Source of the DNA: Ochrobactrum sp. RH2CCR150
GTDB taxonomy: Bacteria > Pseudomonadota > Alphaproteobacteria > Rhizobiales > Rhizobiaceae
Length of the DNA stretch: 64,000 bases
Direction: 5' to 3'
Assembly (NCBI GenBank): GCA_014138095.1
Contig: JACGXE010000015.1
Span: 40,338-104,337, forward strand
Of this stretch, positions 18,119 to 27,020 are shown in pieces (the stretch's first letter is position 1; every line of letters begins with the position of its first letter). The notes under the pieces were generated by a model. That model saw nothing but the letters and a program-made list of their open reading frames with translations, ran no database searches and was not told the DNA's origin. The position numbers and the translations under genes were made by a program.

Positions 18119-19063
18119 TTAAGAGACGTTATCGAGAAACGTTAGTGTCGGCACAAAAAACAAACACCCGGTCACGGCTCGGCTGAAATCGAGAATGTGG
18201 TCGTACGTACCGGGGGGATTACCGACAAACATATTCTCCAGCATTTTCTCGATCCGGGATGGGGAACGAGCGAAGCCAATGAAATAGGTGCCAAATTCGC
18301 CCTTTCCGACTTCGCCGAACGGCATATTGTCACGCAGAATCTGAATCTGCTCCCCATCTTCCTCGATATTCGTCAGAACGTTATGGGCATAGGGCTTCTT
18401 CTGGGACCCAAGCTGTTCAATATCGGAGAGCTTATGCCGACCGATGATATTTTCCTGCTCTTCGACAGAAACGTTGTTCCACTTCGCCAGATCGTGCAAG
18501 TATTTTTGGGTGATCACATAGCTGCTTCCTGCAAAGTCCGGATCTTCATCGCCGATGATCGTGGCAGATAAAGCGGCCTGGTCGACCGGGTTTTCGGTGC
18601 CGTCAACGAACCCAAGAAGATCGCGATCATCAAAAAATTTGAAGCCATGCACTTCATCAACAACAGACACATGGATCGAAAGCCGTTCCATAAGGTGGCT
18701 GGCTAGCTCAAAACACTGATCCATGCTGCTCGCACGGATATGAAACAGAATATCGCCGGGCGTTGATACAGCATTGTGCACGCCATGGATTTCGCGAAAC
18801 GGATGCAGCTCCTTTGGTCGTGGAGCGCCAAACAGGCGGTCCCATGCCTCCGAGCCGAACCCTGTTATGCAGGAAAGCTGCCCGTCCAAGCGCCGAAAAC
18901 CAACGCCGCGGACCAGACTTGAAATATCCGCGCATAAATCACGAATAGCTTCTTCGGCTTCTGATCCAGGGTTGATCGTCACGACGAGAAAAATTGCCGC
19001 TTTCGTCAGTTTTCCAACAACGGATTGTGAAACGGGAAGCGAAGAAATGCCGTCTATTGTCAT
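18119..19063 (-). CDS. DyP-type haem peroxidase (YfeX-like)
   Basis: This 314-residue protein has the dye-decolourising-peroxidase hallmark GFVDGTENP (catalytic Asp in the GXXDG motif), a SYVITQKYLHDLAKWN segment and a GEFGTYFIGFARSP segment carrying the distal arginine region. No signal peptide is seen, so it is probably cytoplasmic, like YfeX. It uses H2O2 to oxidise dyes, phenols or porphyrinogens; the natural substrate is unknown. No encapsulin gene lies nearby. It converges with the Nudix gene. Confidence 0.9.
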   Translation of the reverse strand: MTIDGISSLPVSQSVVGKLTKAAIFLVVTINPGSEAEEAIRDLCADISSLVRGVGFRRLDGQLSCITGFGSEAWDRLFGAPRPKELHPFREIHGVHNAVSTPGDILFHIRASSMDQCFELASHLMERLSIHVSVVDEVHGFKFFDDRDLLGFVDGTENPVDQAALSATIIGDEDPDFAGSSYVITQKYLHDLAKWNNVSVEEQENIIGRHKLSDIEQLGSQKKPYAHNVLTNIEEDGEQIQILRDNMPFGEVGKGEFGTYFIGFARSPSRIEKMLENMFVGNPPGTYDHILDFSRAVTGCLFFVPTLTFLDNVS

Positions 19064-19327
19064 CGAGAATCCGTTTCAGCCCGTGAGTTTTTAGCGTTCA
19101 CTGAAATTAAGCGTGAGGCCGCTTAATTGGCAAATGTTCTTTTTGATGGGTCTTAAGAGAATGCTCCCTGCCCGAATGACCCATTTTTGCCGGAGGGGAA
19201 AGCCGCTCAGTTGCAATCCAGCATGTTCCTTTTTTGTTCCTAATGTTCTAATAGAGATGTCTTGAGAGCACTTCGGCGGACACGCCGTGATCCAGTGATC
19301 AGATAAATTCTTGCATGACGAGGACAC

Positions 19328-21397
19328 ATGGCAGCGGCCCATCTGGAAAAACTGAATGATCGCCAGCGCGAGGCGGTCGAGCACGGCATCGCCATGCCGG
19401 ATGGTGCCATTGGTGGACCGCTTTTGATTATCGCGGGCGCTGGATCGGGCAAGACCAACACATTGGCTCATCGTGTTGCTCATCTCATCGTTAACGGTGC
19501 TGACCCGCGTCGGATATTGCTGATGACGTTCTCACGCCGGGCAGCGTCTGAAATGGCGCGCCGCGTTCAGCGTATCTGCAAGCAGGTTCTTGGCGATAAT
19601 TCCGCTGTCATGACGGATGCGCTGGCATGGGCAGGCACATTTCACGGAATCGGTGCACGGCTCCTACGTATTTATGCGCAACAGATCGGGCTTGGCGCCG
19701 ACTTTACTATTCATGACCGCGAAGACAGTGCGGATCTCATGAACCTCGTTCGCCATGAACTGGGTTTCTCGAAAATGGAAAGCCGCTTTCCAACCAAGGG
19801 GACATGTGTTGCGATCTATTCGCGCGTGGTCAATTCCGAGAGTTCCATCGGCGAAGTTCTGAAGAACGCCTATCCATATGTGCTAGGCTGGGAAGAGCAG
19901 CTCAAGCAGCTTTTCGCGGCCTATGTTGAGGCCAAGCAGCACCAGAACGTGCTCGATTATGACGATCTTCTGCTCTATTGGACACAGATGATGTCGGATC
20001 CGGCACTTGCTGGCGATGTCGGCAACCGCTTCGATCACGTTCTGGTCGATGAGTATCAGGATACGAACCGTCTTCAGGCATCAATCCTGATGGCGCTGAA
20101 ACCGAGTGGATGTGGTCTCACGGTTGTCGGTGATGATGCCCAATCGATCTATTCCTTCCGCGCTGCAACTATTCGCAATATCCTCGACTTCCCGCAGGAA
20201 TTCTCGCCGAAGCCTGCCGACGTCATCACGCTTGACCGCAATTATCGCTCCACACAGCCCATTCTGGCTGCCGCCAATGGTGTGATCGATCTCGCCCGCG
20301 AACGGTTCACCAAGAATCTCTGGACCGACCGCCAATCGGAACAGCGGCCCATGCTCGTGACGGTGCGAGACGAAAGCGATCAGGCGAATTATATCGTTGA
20401 GCAGGTTCTGGCCAACCGTGAGGTAGGCGTCACGCTCAAACAGCAGGCTGTTTTGTTTCGAACATCGAGCCATAGCGGCGCGTTGGAAGTCGAACTCACC
20501 CGTCGCAATATCCCTTTCGTAAAATTCGGTGGCCTGAAGTTTCTCGACAGCGCGCATGTAAAGGACCTGCTTGCTGCCTTGAGGTTTGCGCAGAACCCGC
20601 GCGACCGCGTTGCTGGCTTCCGACTTTTGCAGATGCTACCCGGCGTTGGTCCCCAGACGGCTGGCAAGATTCTCGACACCATCGCCCTGGACCCGGAACC
20701 TTTGCAGTCGCTTGCCGAAATTCCGCCGCCGCCCAGAAGTGGTGATGACTGGCCAGCCTTTATCGATATGCTCTCAAGCCTTCGAAAAGCCGAAAGCGGG
20801 TGGCCTGACGATATCGGTCTGGCGCGCAGCTGGTACGAGCCGCATCTCGAACGTATTCACGAAGATGCCGATACACGAAAAGCAGATCTGGAGCAGCTCG
20901 AGCAGATTGCCAGCGGCTATCCTAGCCGCGAGCGCTTTCTGACCGAGCTTACGCTCGATCCACCGGATGCAACGAGTGATCAGGCTGGTGTGCCGCTTCT
21001 TGATGAGGACTATCTGATCCTCTCAACCATCCATTCCGCCAAGGGACAGGAATGGCGCTCCGTTTATATGCTCAACGTCGTTGACGGTTGCATGCCTTCG
21101 GATCTCGGAGCTGGAACGACGGCCGAGCTGGAAGAAGAGCGTCGTCTGCTCTATGTCGGAATGACGCGTGCGCGTGACAATCTCACACTCATCACGCCGC
21201 AACGGTTTTTCACCTATGGGCAAAATGTGAAGGGCGATCGGCATGTTTACGCCTCGCGGACGCGGTTCATTCCAGCTTCGCTCCTTCATTTGTTCGAGAA
21301 GACGAGCTGGCCAAAAGTTACCGCCTCTGCAAGTGAGCGCAGTTTGCGCGATGTGCGTATAGATGTCGGCGCGCGGATGCGCAGCATGTGGAAGTAA
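19328..21397 (+). CDS. UvrD/Rep-family ATP-dependent DNA helicase
   Basis: This 689-residue SF1 helicase has Walker A IIAGAGSGKTNTL near residue 35, DEXX-box VDEYQDTN near 240, motif III GDDAQSIYSFRAA, motif V STIHSAKGQEW and motif VI EERRLLYVGMTRAR. Helicases of this group unwind duplex DNA 3'-5' in repair or conflict resolution. A helix-hairpin-helix-like LPGVGPQTAGKIL lies near residue 437. It has no nuclease domain and no partner gene beside it. GAGGA before the ATG supports the start. It appears monocistronic. Confidence 0.92.
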   Translation: MAAAHLEKLNDRQREAVEHGIAMPDGAIGGPLLIIAGAGSGKTNTLAHRVAHLIVNGADPRRILLMTFSRRAASEMARRVQRICKQVLGDNSAVMTDALAWAGTFHGIGARLLRIYAQQIGLGADFTIHDREDSADLMNLVRHELGFSKMESRFPTKGTCVAIYSRVVNSESSIGEVLKNAYPYVLGWEEQLKQLFAAYVEAKQHQNVLDYDDLLLYWTQMMSDPALAGDVGNRFDHVLVDEYQDTNRLQASILMALKPSGCGLTVVGDDAQSIYSFRAATIRNILDFPQEFSPKPADVITLDRNYRSTQPILAAANGVIDLARERFTKNLWTDRQSEQRPMLVTVRDESDQANYIVEQVLANREVGVTLKQQAVLFRTSSHSGALEVELTRRNIPFVKFGGLKFLDSAHVKDLLAALRFAQNPRDRVAGFRLLQMLPGVGPQTAGKILDTIALDPEPLQSLAEIPPPPRSGDDWPAFIDMLSSLRKAESGWPDDIGLARSWYEPHLERIHEDADTRKADLEQLEQIASGYPSRERFLTELTLDPPDATSDQAGVPLLDEDYLILSTIHSAKGQEWRSVYMLNVVDGCMPSDLGAGTTAELEEERRLLYVGMTRARDNLTLITPQRFFTYGQNVKGDRHVYASRTRFIPASLLHLFEKTSWPKVTASASERSLRDVRIDVGARMRSMWK

Positions 21398-21479
21398 GTT
21401 CGTTCGCCGTCTGGTATGGTTTATCCCATGGATCAGGTGACGGTCTCGGTGCGTGAGGTTGTGATTTTGGTTATCGGTT

Positions 21480-22223
21480 CTAGAGCCTTCCGGCTTCGAT
21501 AATACTTTGAAGAAATTTTCGTGTGCGCTCTTCGCGCGGGTCTCCAAATATCTGTTCCGGCGGTCCTTCCTCATGGACCTTCCCGCCATAGAGAAAGCAT
21601 ATCTTGCTTGCAACTTCGCGTGCAAATCCCATTTCGTGGGTGGCAAGCAACATCGTCATGCCTTCCGCAGCGAGATCGCGGACGATGTTTAGCACTTCGG
21701 ACACAAGTTCAGGATCGAGCGCGGAAGTGATTTCGTCCAACAGCAAAACCGACGGGCTCATCGCCAGCGCACGGACGATCGCGACGCGCTGCTGTTGCCC
21801 TCCAGATAACTGATCCGGATAGGCCGTGGCTCTGTGTTCAAGTCCGATGCGCGTCAGCAGCGACATGGCTCTGGCCTGGGCATCCTCGCGTTTCCGGCCC
21901 AGCACTTTCATCGGCGCGAGCATGACGTTTTCGACCACGCTCATATGCGGAAAGAGATTGTAGCTCTGGAACACAATGCCGACATCGCGCCGCAGCGCAT
22001 TGACGTCGACGCCAGGACCCGACATGCGGTCGCCATGGATGCAGATCTCGCCGCCCTGTATTGGCTCCAAACCGTTGAGACAGCGCAGCAACGTCGACTT
22101 GCCGCAACCGGAAGGACCAATCAGGCAAACCACCTGATGTTCGTCCACGCTGAGGTTTAGTTCGTCGAGGATTTTAACCTGTCCATAGGACTTTGTTACA
22201 TCGCGGATTTCTATCATCGCCAT
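21480..22223 (-). CDS. Polar amino-acid ABC transporter ATP-binding protein (GlnQ type)
   Basis: This 247-residue ABC ATPase has Walker A GPSGCGKST near residue 36, the signature LSGGQQQRVAIVRAL and Walker B VLLLDEITSALDPE with its glutamate, then MLLATHEMGFAREV. The sequence is close to the GlnQ/HisP group serving amino-acid importers. It lies 21 bp after the permease gene, completing a binding-protein / permease / ATPase operon. Confidence 0.93.
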   Translation of the reverse strand: MAMIEIRDVTKSYGQVKILDELNLSVDEHQVVCLIGPSGCGKSTLLRCLNGLEPIQGGEICIHGDRMSGPGVDVNALRRDVGIVFQSYNLFPHMSVVENVMLAPMKVLGRKREDAQARAMSLLTRIGLEHRATAYPDQLSGGQQQRVAIVRALAMSPSVLLLDEITSALDPELVSEVLNIVRDLAAEGMTMLLATHEMGFAREVASKICFLYGGKVHEEGPPEQIFGDPREERTRKFLQSIIEAGRL

Positions 22224-22244
22224 CGTTCATACTCTCCGGAAAGG

Positions 22245-23378
22245 CTATGACTGCGTACGGCGCTGTTCACGCTCAAGCAGCCGATCAACGAACCGCGCCT
22301 GCGGGATCGTTATCAGGATGAAGAGCAGAGCAACCGTTGTCACAGGCGAAAGATTGAAATTGTTTGCGCCAATGATACGCGCCTGATTGAACGCATCGAT
22401 CGAGCCGATGACATTGACGAGCGCGGTATCCTTTTGAAGGCCGATGAAGTCATTCAGAAGCGGCGGTATGATTCTGCGAACCGCCTGCGGCACGACAACA
22501 TAACGCAATGTCTGGAAGTAGGACAGACCAAGGGAGCGCGCGGCGGCAACCTGACTGCGGTGGATACTCTCAATACCAGCCCGGTAAACTTCGGCGACAT
22601 ATGCGCCATAGGTGAGCGTCAAAGCGATAATCGCATAGGATTCCGGCGACAGATCCTTCAGATAAGGCAGGCCTGTCAGTGGAATTCCAAAGCCGATCAG
22701 ATAGATATTGATGATCGCGGGTAAGCCGCGAAACATATCGGTATAAACCGTTGCGATCAGCCGGACGGGTCGCCCCGCTTCTCCTGGCATCAAACGAGCG
22801 ATTGCAACGATGAGGCCCCAGATCAGAACCAGAATCTCTGCAATAACAAAGATATAGACGTTGACCCAGAAAGCCTTGAGCACCAGCCAGAAGGAACTGG
22901 CTATGAGCGGCAGTTGCAGAAATGTGCGGCTGACGGCAAGGTCGTTGGCCAGAAGAAACTGGATGCCGATAAGCACCAGCACCGTTACCGCACCATAACC
23001 CAATGTCGAATAGGCGGCTTCGCGCGCTATTGCCGTATTGGCACGCGCAGCAATCAGATCATTCGCAGCAAGCGCCTGGCGGGCAGCGGTCGATGTTCGC
23101 CATGATAGCATCGCAGGCTTCAACAACAGGAGTACTGCCAAGCCGCAAAGAAACAACAAAGCTGTTGCGAGAACTCCGCCCGCTCCAAGCTCTGTCAGAG
23201 CGCCGTTGACATTATGCAGGGTTTTCCAACTGGCGAATATGACGACCAGTGCGACGATAAGGGCTGTGACTGCCCAGTTCATCGTATCACGCGGCGGCGC
23301 GCTGGCGCTCCATCCGCGTTCGCTGTCATAAAGACCAAGGGTAGGCTTGGTACCGGATTGAGGAGTGTTGGCGGTCAT
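22245..23378 (-). CDS. Polar amino-acid ABC transporter permease (HisM/GlnP type)
   Basis: This 377-residue permease has several membrane spans. The C-terminal half carries the inner-membrane-component domain with the EAA-like loop ESIHRSQVAAARSLGLSYFQ near residue 300. The N-terminal ~150 residues add extra hydrophobic segments (a known layout for longer AapQ/AapM-like permeases). A single permease gene implies a homodimer. GAGG before ATG 23378 supports this start over an extension to 23492. Confidence 0.9.
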   Translation of the reverse strand: MTANTPQSGTKPTLGLYDSERGWSASAPPRDTMNWAVTALIVALVVIFASWKTLHNVNGALTELGAGGVLATALLFLCGLAVLLLLKPAMLSWRTSTAARQALAANDLIAARANTAIAREAAYSTLGYGAVTVLVLIGIQFLLANDLAVSRTFLQLPLIASSFWLVLKAFWVNVYIFVIAEILVLIWGLIVAIARLMPGEAGRPVRLIATVYTDMFRGLPAIINIYLIGFGIPLTGLPYLKDLSPESYAIIALTLTYGAYVAEVYRAGIESIHRSQVAAARSLGLSYFQTLRYVVVPQAVRRIIPPLLNDFIGLQKDTALVNVIGSIDAFNQARIIGANNFNLSPVTTVALLFILITIPQARFVDRLLEREQRRTQS

Positions 23379-23456
23379 CGCGCGAGCCTCCGTTTCTATA
23401 CGTCGTAATCTCGCCTGTTCTGTATCAGGCAAAGACGAACGATCAGTGGAACGGGT

Positions 23457-23488
23457 GCATCGGACCGCTATTTGCAGCGATCCGATGC
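23457..23488 (-). terminator. Stem-loop between amino-acid binding-protein and permease genes
   Basis: GCATCGGA / TCCGATGC arms extended by CGC/GCG after one mismatch form a strong hairpin in the 120-bp gap after the binding-protein stop. As in the apiose operon, it probably protects or partly terminates the binding-protein mRNA. Confidence 0.5.
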
Positions 23489-23498
23489 GCAAACGCGA

Positions 23499-24353
23499 TT
23501 ACGGCTTGAGATAAGGAATCTTGGCCGGATCAGCACCCCAGGCGTCGGCGAGATAAGTTTTGGACAAGGCAGCGAAGGTGCCGTCTTTCTTCATATCTTC
23601 GATCATCTTGTTGAAGACGGCCTCGTTGGGCGATCCTTTTGGATAGAGAGCACCATAGGATTCACCAGTGGAATACTGGAATGGCACTTCAACCATGCCA
23701 TGCGAGTTCGACGCGACGCCGAGCATGATCGACGTATCGTGCAGCCCTGCATCGATCTGGTTGGCCATCAGAGCTGTCGACAGCGCGCCCGTATCGGCAA
23801 AGACCTTGACTTCCTTCGGCTTCAGCTTCTGATCGACAAAAGAAGCGCCCGTCGTGCCCTGCATCACGCCAATGCGCAGGTCCTTGACGGTTTCAGGGGT
23901 GTAGCTGGTTCCCTTTTTAATCGCCACTCCAATATCAGAATCAAAATATGGCGTGGAAAAATCGACCACCTTCTTGCGCTTATCGGTGATGGACACTTCG
24001 GCGAGCGCAATGTCAAAATCCTTGGTCTGGGCTGCAACCAGCGCATCAAAGGACACATTGACGACCTTCACCTTGTCGAGACCCGCACGGTAAGCCATGT
24101 CCACTGCCATGCAGTATTCATAGCCGTCTTTCATCGCGTCCGGTGAATCGCCATTCCACCAGGCGGGCGCAGGCAGCGTGGTCTGTACCGTGAGCTGACC
24201 TGGAACCGTTGGTTTGATTGGGTCTGAGCCCTTCGTGCCGGTGACCTCACAATTGCCGATTTTCTCGGCCTGGGCGGTTAAACTCGCGCCAAGCAGAGCT
24301 GTCGAAACGATCAAGCACTTCGCTATAGAATGTGTGGTTAAGCCAGTTTTCAT
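23499..24353 (-). CDS. Polar amino-acid ABC transporter substrate-binding protein (family 3)
   Basis: This 284-residue exported protein has a signal peptide (hydrophobic stretch LIVSTALLGASLTAQA, cleavage near residue 28). It shows family-3 binding-protein features: EYCMAVDMAYRAG, FDALVAAQTKDFDIALAEVSITDKR near residue 110 and DLRIGVMQGTTGA near 155. A conserved Arg/Asp environment for amino-acid binding is plausible, but the ligand is unknown. AAGGGGA precedes the ATG at 24353, preferred over an in-frame extension to 24437. Confidence 0.9.
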   Translation of the reverse strand: MKTGLTTHSIAKCLIVSTALLGASLTAQAEKIGNCEVTGTKGSDPIKPTVPGQLTVQTTLPAPAWWNGDSPDAMKDGYEYCMAVDMAYRAGLDKVKVVNVSFDALVAAQTKDFDIALAEVSITDKRKKVVDFSTPYFDSDIGVAIKKGTSYTPETVKDLRIGVMQGTTGASFVDQKLKPKEVKVFADTGALSTALMANQIDAGLHDTSIMLGVASNSHGMVEVPFQYSTGESYGALYPKGSPNEAVFNKMIEDMKKDGTFAALSKTYLADAWGADPAKIPYLKP

Positions 24354-24379
24354 GTTCTGATTTCCCCTTATTATAATTA

Positions 24380-24565
24380 TTAGAATGTAACGATACGCAA
24401 CAAATCCTTGGCCTTCACCCAAGACGTAAAGCAACATCCAGACTGTATTTGTGACTCAGTCCATTTCAAAATACAAGCGGGCCTTTTTTGCCCTTGATGA
24501 TGCCGATGCATCAAAGGGATGTGTCTGATCCGCACAAGGTAGAGCTGGCAATGGTTTTGAACCAT
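24380..24565 (-). other. Possible His-rich upstream reading frame of the amino-acid transporter
   Basis: A 61-codon frame opens with ATG at 24565 five bases after AGAGGG (24571-24576) and ends 27 bp before the binding-protein ATG. Five of its first 23 residues are His (H5, H15, H20, H22, H23). The codons for the last three lie in a hairpin (24491-24518, CCCTTTGATG / CATCAAGGG arms). This is reminiscent of an amino-acid leader peptide but is longer than usual and may be chance. Confidence 0.25.
24551..24565. promoter_or_regulatory. ATGGTT-TTG-AACCAT palindrome upstream of amino-acid transporter
   Basis: A perfect 6+3+6 inverted repeat whose core TGGTT-N3-AACCA resembles GntR-family operators. 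It lies ~200 bp upstream of the binding-protein gene, and no GntR gene is adjacent. Confidence 0.35.
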
Positions 24566-24599
24566 GCGGACCCTCTGCGAAGAACAGCGCTCAATAACG

Positions 24600-25220
24600 G
24601 TTATATAATTGCCAATTTCCGAGAGCTGTATCGATATTAATTATGTCTGACTTCGCCAATAAGAAGTTGTAATATTATTCTTGGATTTTTATGTCTTGCA
24701 TTAATAATAATATTGTTTTCATTATCTGTATAAATATAAAATTTATAATAAAATATCCTGATATTTGCTTTATATAGGCGCAATCTATCAGTTGGAGCCA
24801 ATCGCCAATTATCGTGGCGCATATCGTTCGATATCCCGATTGCGCAGATATATTATGATGGAAATAATCATAATATACACCATATTGTGAATATTTTTCT
24901 ATTCTCCAAATTGTCTGAGAAAAATTATAGCTTGCCCCATCGAAGTTGCTTTTGGCGCGCTACGATTGAAAGGAGGGGTCCAATGGTTTCTCCGATGACC
25001 GGAGATCCGGCTTGACTACGCCGATCTCATTCACGATCATAACAACATGATTGAAAAGGACACCCATATTGTCTCCCGCTTGGCCGGTATCTCTTTCGCG
25101 GGATGCCGGGACGTCAAGCGCGTGATTTGATCAAGCGGATTGCCAATGCCGGTCTTGCCCTTTCGGATGGGGTGTTTTGGCTCGGCTGGTGCCTCGTCCA
25201 ATCTTTCATAGGAATTGAAA
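24600..25220. other. Long AT-rich non-coding stretch with inverted repeat and mini-frame
   Basis: No convincing gene lies between the amino-acid transporter region and the methyltransferase start. 24640-24930 is strikingly AT-rich. At 24851-24875 the arms TATTATGAT / ATCATAATA (9 bp, 7-base spacer) form an operator-like palindrome. At 24983-25015 an 11-codon frame (10 residues, MVSPMTGDPA) follows a strong AAGGAGGGG. From 25003 to about 25130 another frame is open without a start (RLDYADLIHDHN...), which could be a gene remnant or part of a structured leader. Confidence 0.5.
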
Positions 25221-25952
25221 ATGGCACAAAACATCTACGACAATCCGAAATTTTTCGCCGGATATAGCCAGCTTCCAAGGCAGGTGCATGGTTTGATGGG
25301 TGCTCCAGAGTGGAGTGCAATCAAAGCGCTGTTGCCTCCCTTAAATGGCGCGCGGGTCGCGGATCTTGGTTGCGGTTTTGGATGGGCGTCGCGCTGGATA
25401 CGCGAAAATGGCGCCGCGTCGGTTATGGGTTATGACCTGTCTGAAAACATGATCAATCGTGCGCGAGCGGATACAGGCGACGACCTGATTGACTATCGCA
25501 TTGCCGATCTTGACACATTGGAGTTGCCCGCTGATAGCTACGAACTCATCTACAGTGCGCTGACTTTTCATTATGTCGAAAACTTCCACCGCCTTGTCAG
25601 GATGATTCACAAGGCCTTGGTAGACGGCGGCGTTTTGGTCTTCACTATCGAGCATCCCATCTTCATGGCCGCGACACAGCCGGGTTGGATTGAAGATAGC
25701 GAAGGACAGAAGACGTGGCCGGTCAATCACTATTCTATCGAGGGGGAGCGCCGAACAAACTGGTTTGCGGATGGTGTTTTAAAGTATCATCGCACAATCG
25801 GAACGACGATTAATACGCTCATCCAAGGTGGGTTTCATATCGACCGCGTGGATGAATTCGCTCCGACCAGAAGTCAGATCGATGAGAACCCGGGTCTCGC
25901 TGAGGAACTGGAAAGACCGATGATGCTGCTGGTTGCGGCCCACAAAGGCTAG
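25221..25952 (+). CDS. Class I SAM-dependent methyltransferase
   Basis: This 243-residue Methyltransf_11-type protein has motif I VADLGCGFGWASRW (residues 46-59), the acidic residue after strand 2 in VMGYDLSENM, and IYSALTFHYVENFH at the motif-IV region. It transfers a methyl group from S-adenosylmethionine to an unidentified acceptor. AGGA seven bases before ATG 25221 supports this start. The long structured leader upstream is unusual for a stand-alone methyltransferase. Confidence 0.85.
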   Translation: MAQNIYDNPKFFAGYSQLPRQVHGLMGAPEWSAIKALLPPLNGARVADLGCGFGWASRWIRENGAASVMGYDLSENMINRARADTGDDLIDYRIADLDTLELPADSYELIYSALTFHYVENFHRLVRMIHKALVDGGVLVFTIEHPIFMAATQPGWIEDSEGQKTWPVNHYSIEGERRTNWFADGVLKYHRTIGTTINTLIQGGFHIDRVDEFAPTRSQIDENPGLAEELERPMMLLVAAHKG

Positions 25953-25983
25953 TTTGAGTGGTACGTAGGGTCGTCCTGTTCAC

Positions 25984-26886
25984 TTATAAAAACAGGGTGG
26001 CCTTTAATAGAGGCTCCAACCAGTCGGCAAAAACCTGAACCCGTTGCGAAAGGTGCTGGCGGTGCGGATAGAGCAATGTGATAGGCAGAGGTTCGGCACG
26101 GTGGGCGGGCAGGATTTCGATCAGCTCGCCCGCCTCAATATGATGACGAACATCATAAGAGGGAATCTGGATTAGTCCGAGCCCGGCAAGGCAACAGGCT
26201 ATATAGGCTTCGGCATTGTTGACGGTTACCCGCCCCCGCAAGAAGACAGAATGATACTGACCATCCTCCAGCCATTCCCATGGTTCTACTCGACCGTTAG
26301 ACGGCGAAGCATAATTGACTCCCACATGATTTTTGAGATCAACGGGACCGGACGGCACGCCATGCCGGGCAAGATAAGCGGGGCTGGCTACGTTGATAAG
26401 CGGGAGTTTGCCAATTGGACGCGCGATGAGAGCGGAATCGCTCAAGGGACCGACACGCAGCACGCAATCCACGCCGTCCCCAATCAGATCTATGGCGCGA
26501 TCCGTCACGCCAAGATCGATATCGACATCGGGAAAAGCATCAAGAAAGCTGGATATAGCGGGGGCAATGATCAAACGGCCAATACGTCCCGGTACATCGA
26601 TACGCAGCTTTCCAGAAGGCACGGCGCGATTGCGCCGGAAAAGGCCTTCCGTTTCCTCCACGTCGGCAATCAGCATGACGCAGCGATCATAAAATGCTGA
26701 CCCTTCCTGTGTAGGTGCAACCTTCCGCGTCGTACGATGCAAAAGTCGAGCGCCGACACGGTTCTCCAGTTCCGCGACTGCTGTCGAGACGGATGAGCGT
26801 GGCAGGCCAAGCGTATCGGCAGCGCGCGTAAAGCTTGCCGCTTCGACGACACGAATGAAGATACGAAAAAGATCGATACGGTCCAC
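25984..26886 (-). CDS. LysR-family regulator (divergent from SDR)
   Basis: This 300-residue LysR protein has a helix-turn-helix in residues 4-45 (FIRVVEAASFTRAADTLGLPRSSVS) and an effector domain typical of the subgroup resembling DmlR/AaeR. Its C-terminus carries PITLLYPHRQHLSQRVQVF. It is divergent from the SDR gene at 27021, with ~130 bp between starts, so it probably controls that gene. Confidence 0.9.
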   Translation of the reverse strand: MDRIDLFRIFIRVVEAASFTRAADTLGLPRSSVSTAVAELENRVGARLLHRTTRKVAPTQEGSAFYDRCVMLIADVEETEGLFRRNRAVPSGKLRIDVPGRIGRLIIAPAISSFLDAFPDVDIDLGVTDRAIDLIGDGVDCVLRVGPLSDSALIARPIGKLPLINVASPAYLARHGVPSGPVDLKNHVGVNYASPSNGRVEPWEWLEDGQYHSVFLRGRVTVNNAEAYIACCLAGLGLIQIPSYDVRHHIEAGELIEILPAHRAEPLPITLLYPHRQHLSQRVQVFADWLEPLLKATLFL

Positions 26887-27020
26887 GCCGCCTCCAAACC
26901 AATTGTTCGGCTATTTTGACATATGTTGTCAGAATGATCGTCTTTATGGAAACAATCCAGTCGATAAATTCGAGCTTCAACAGGACTGTGTCGCATATCG
27001 TCCCCAAGGAGGCCCATTCA

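Noticed and set aside
19091..19483. 130-codon minus-strand frame before and inside the helicase
   Set aside because: It overlaps the conserved helicase N-terminus, has no family resemblance and no ribosome site.
24640..24930. AT-rich stretch as a replication origin or phage attachment site
   Set aside because: No DnaA-box cluster, repABC gene, tRNA end or integrase is present nearby.
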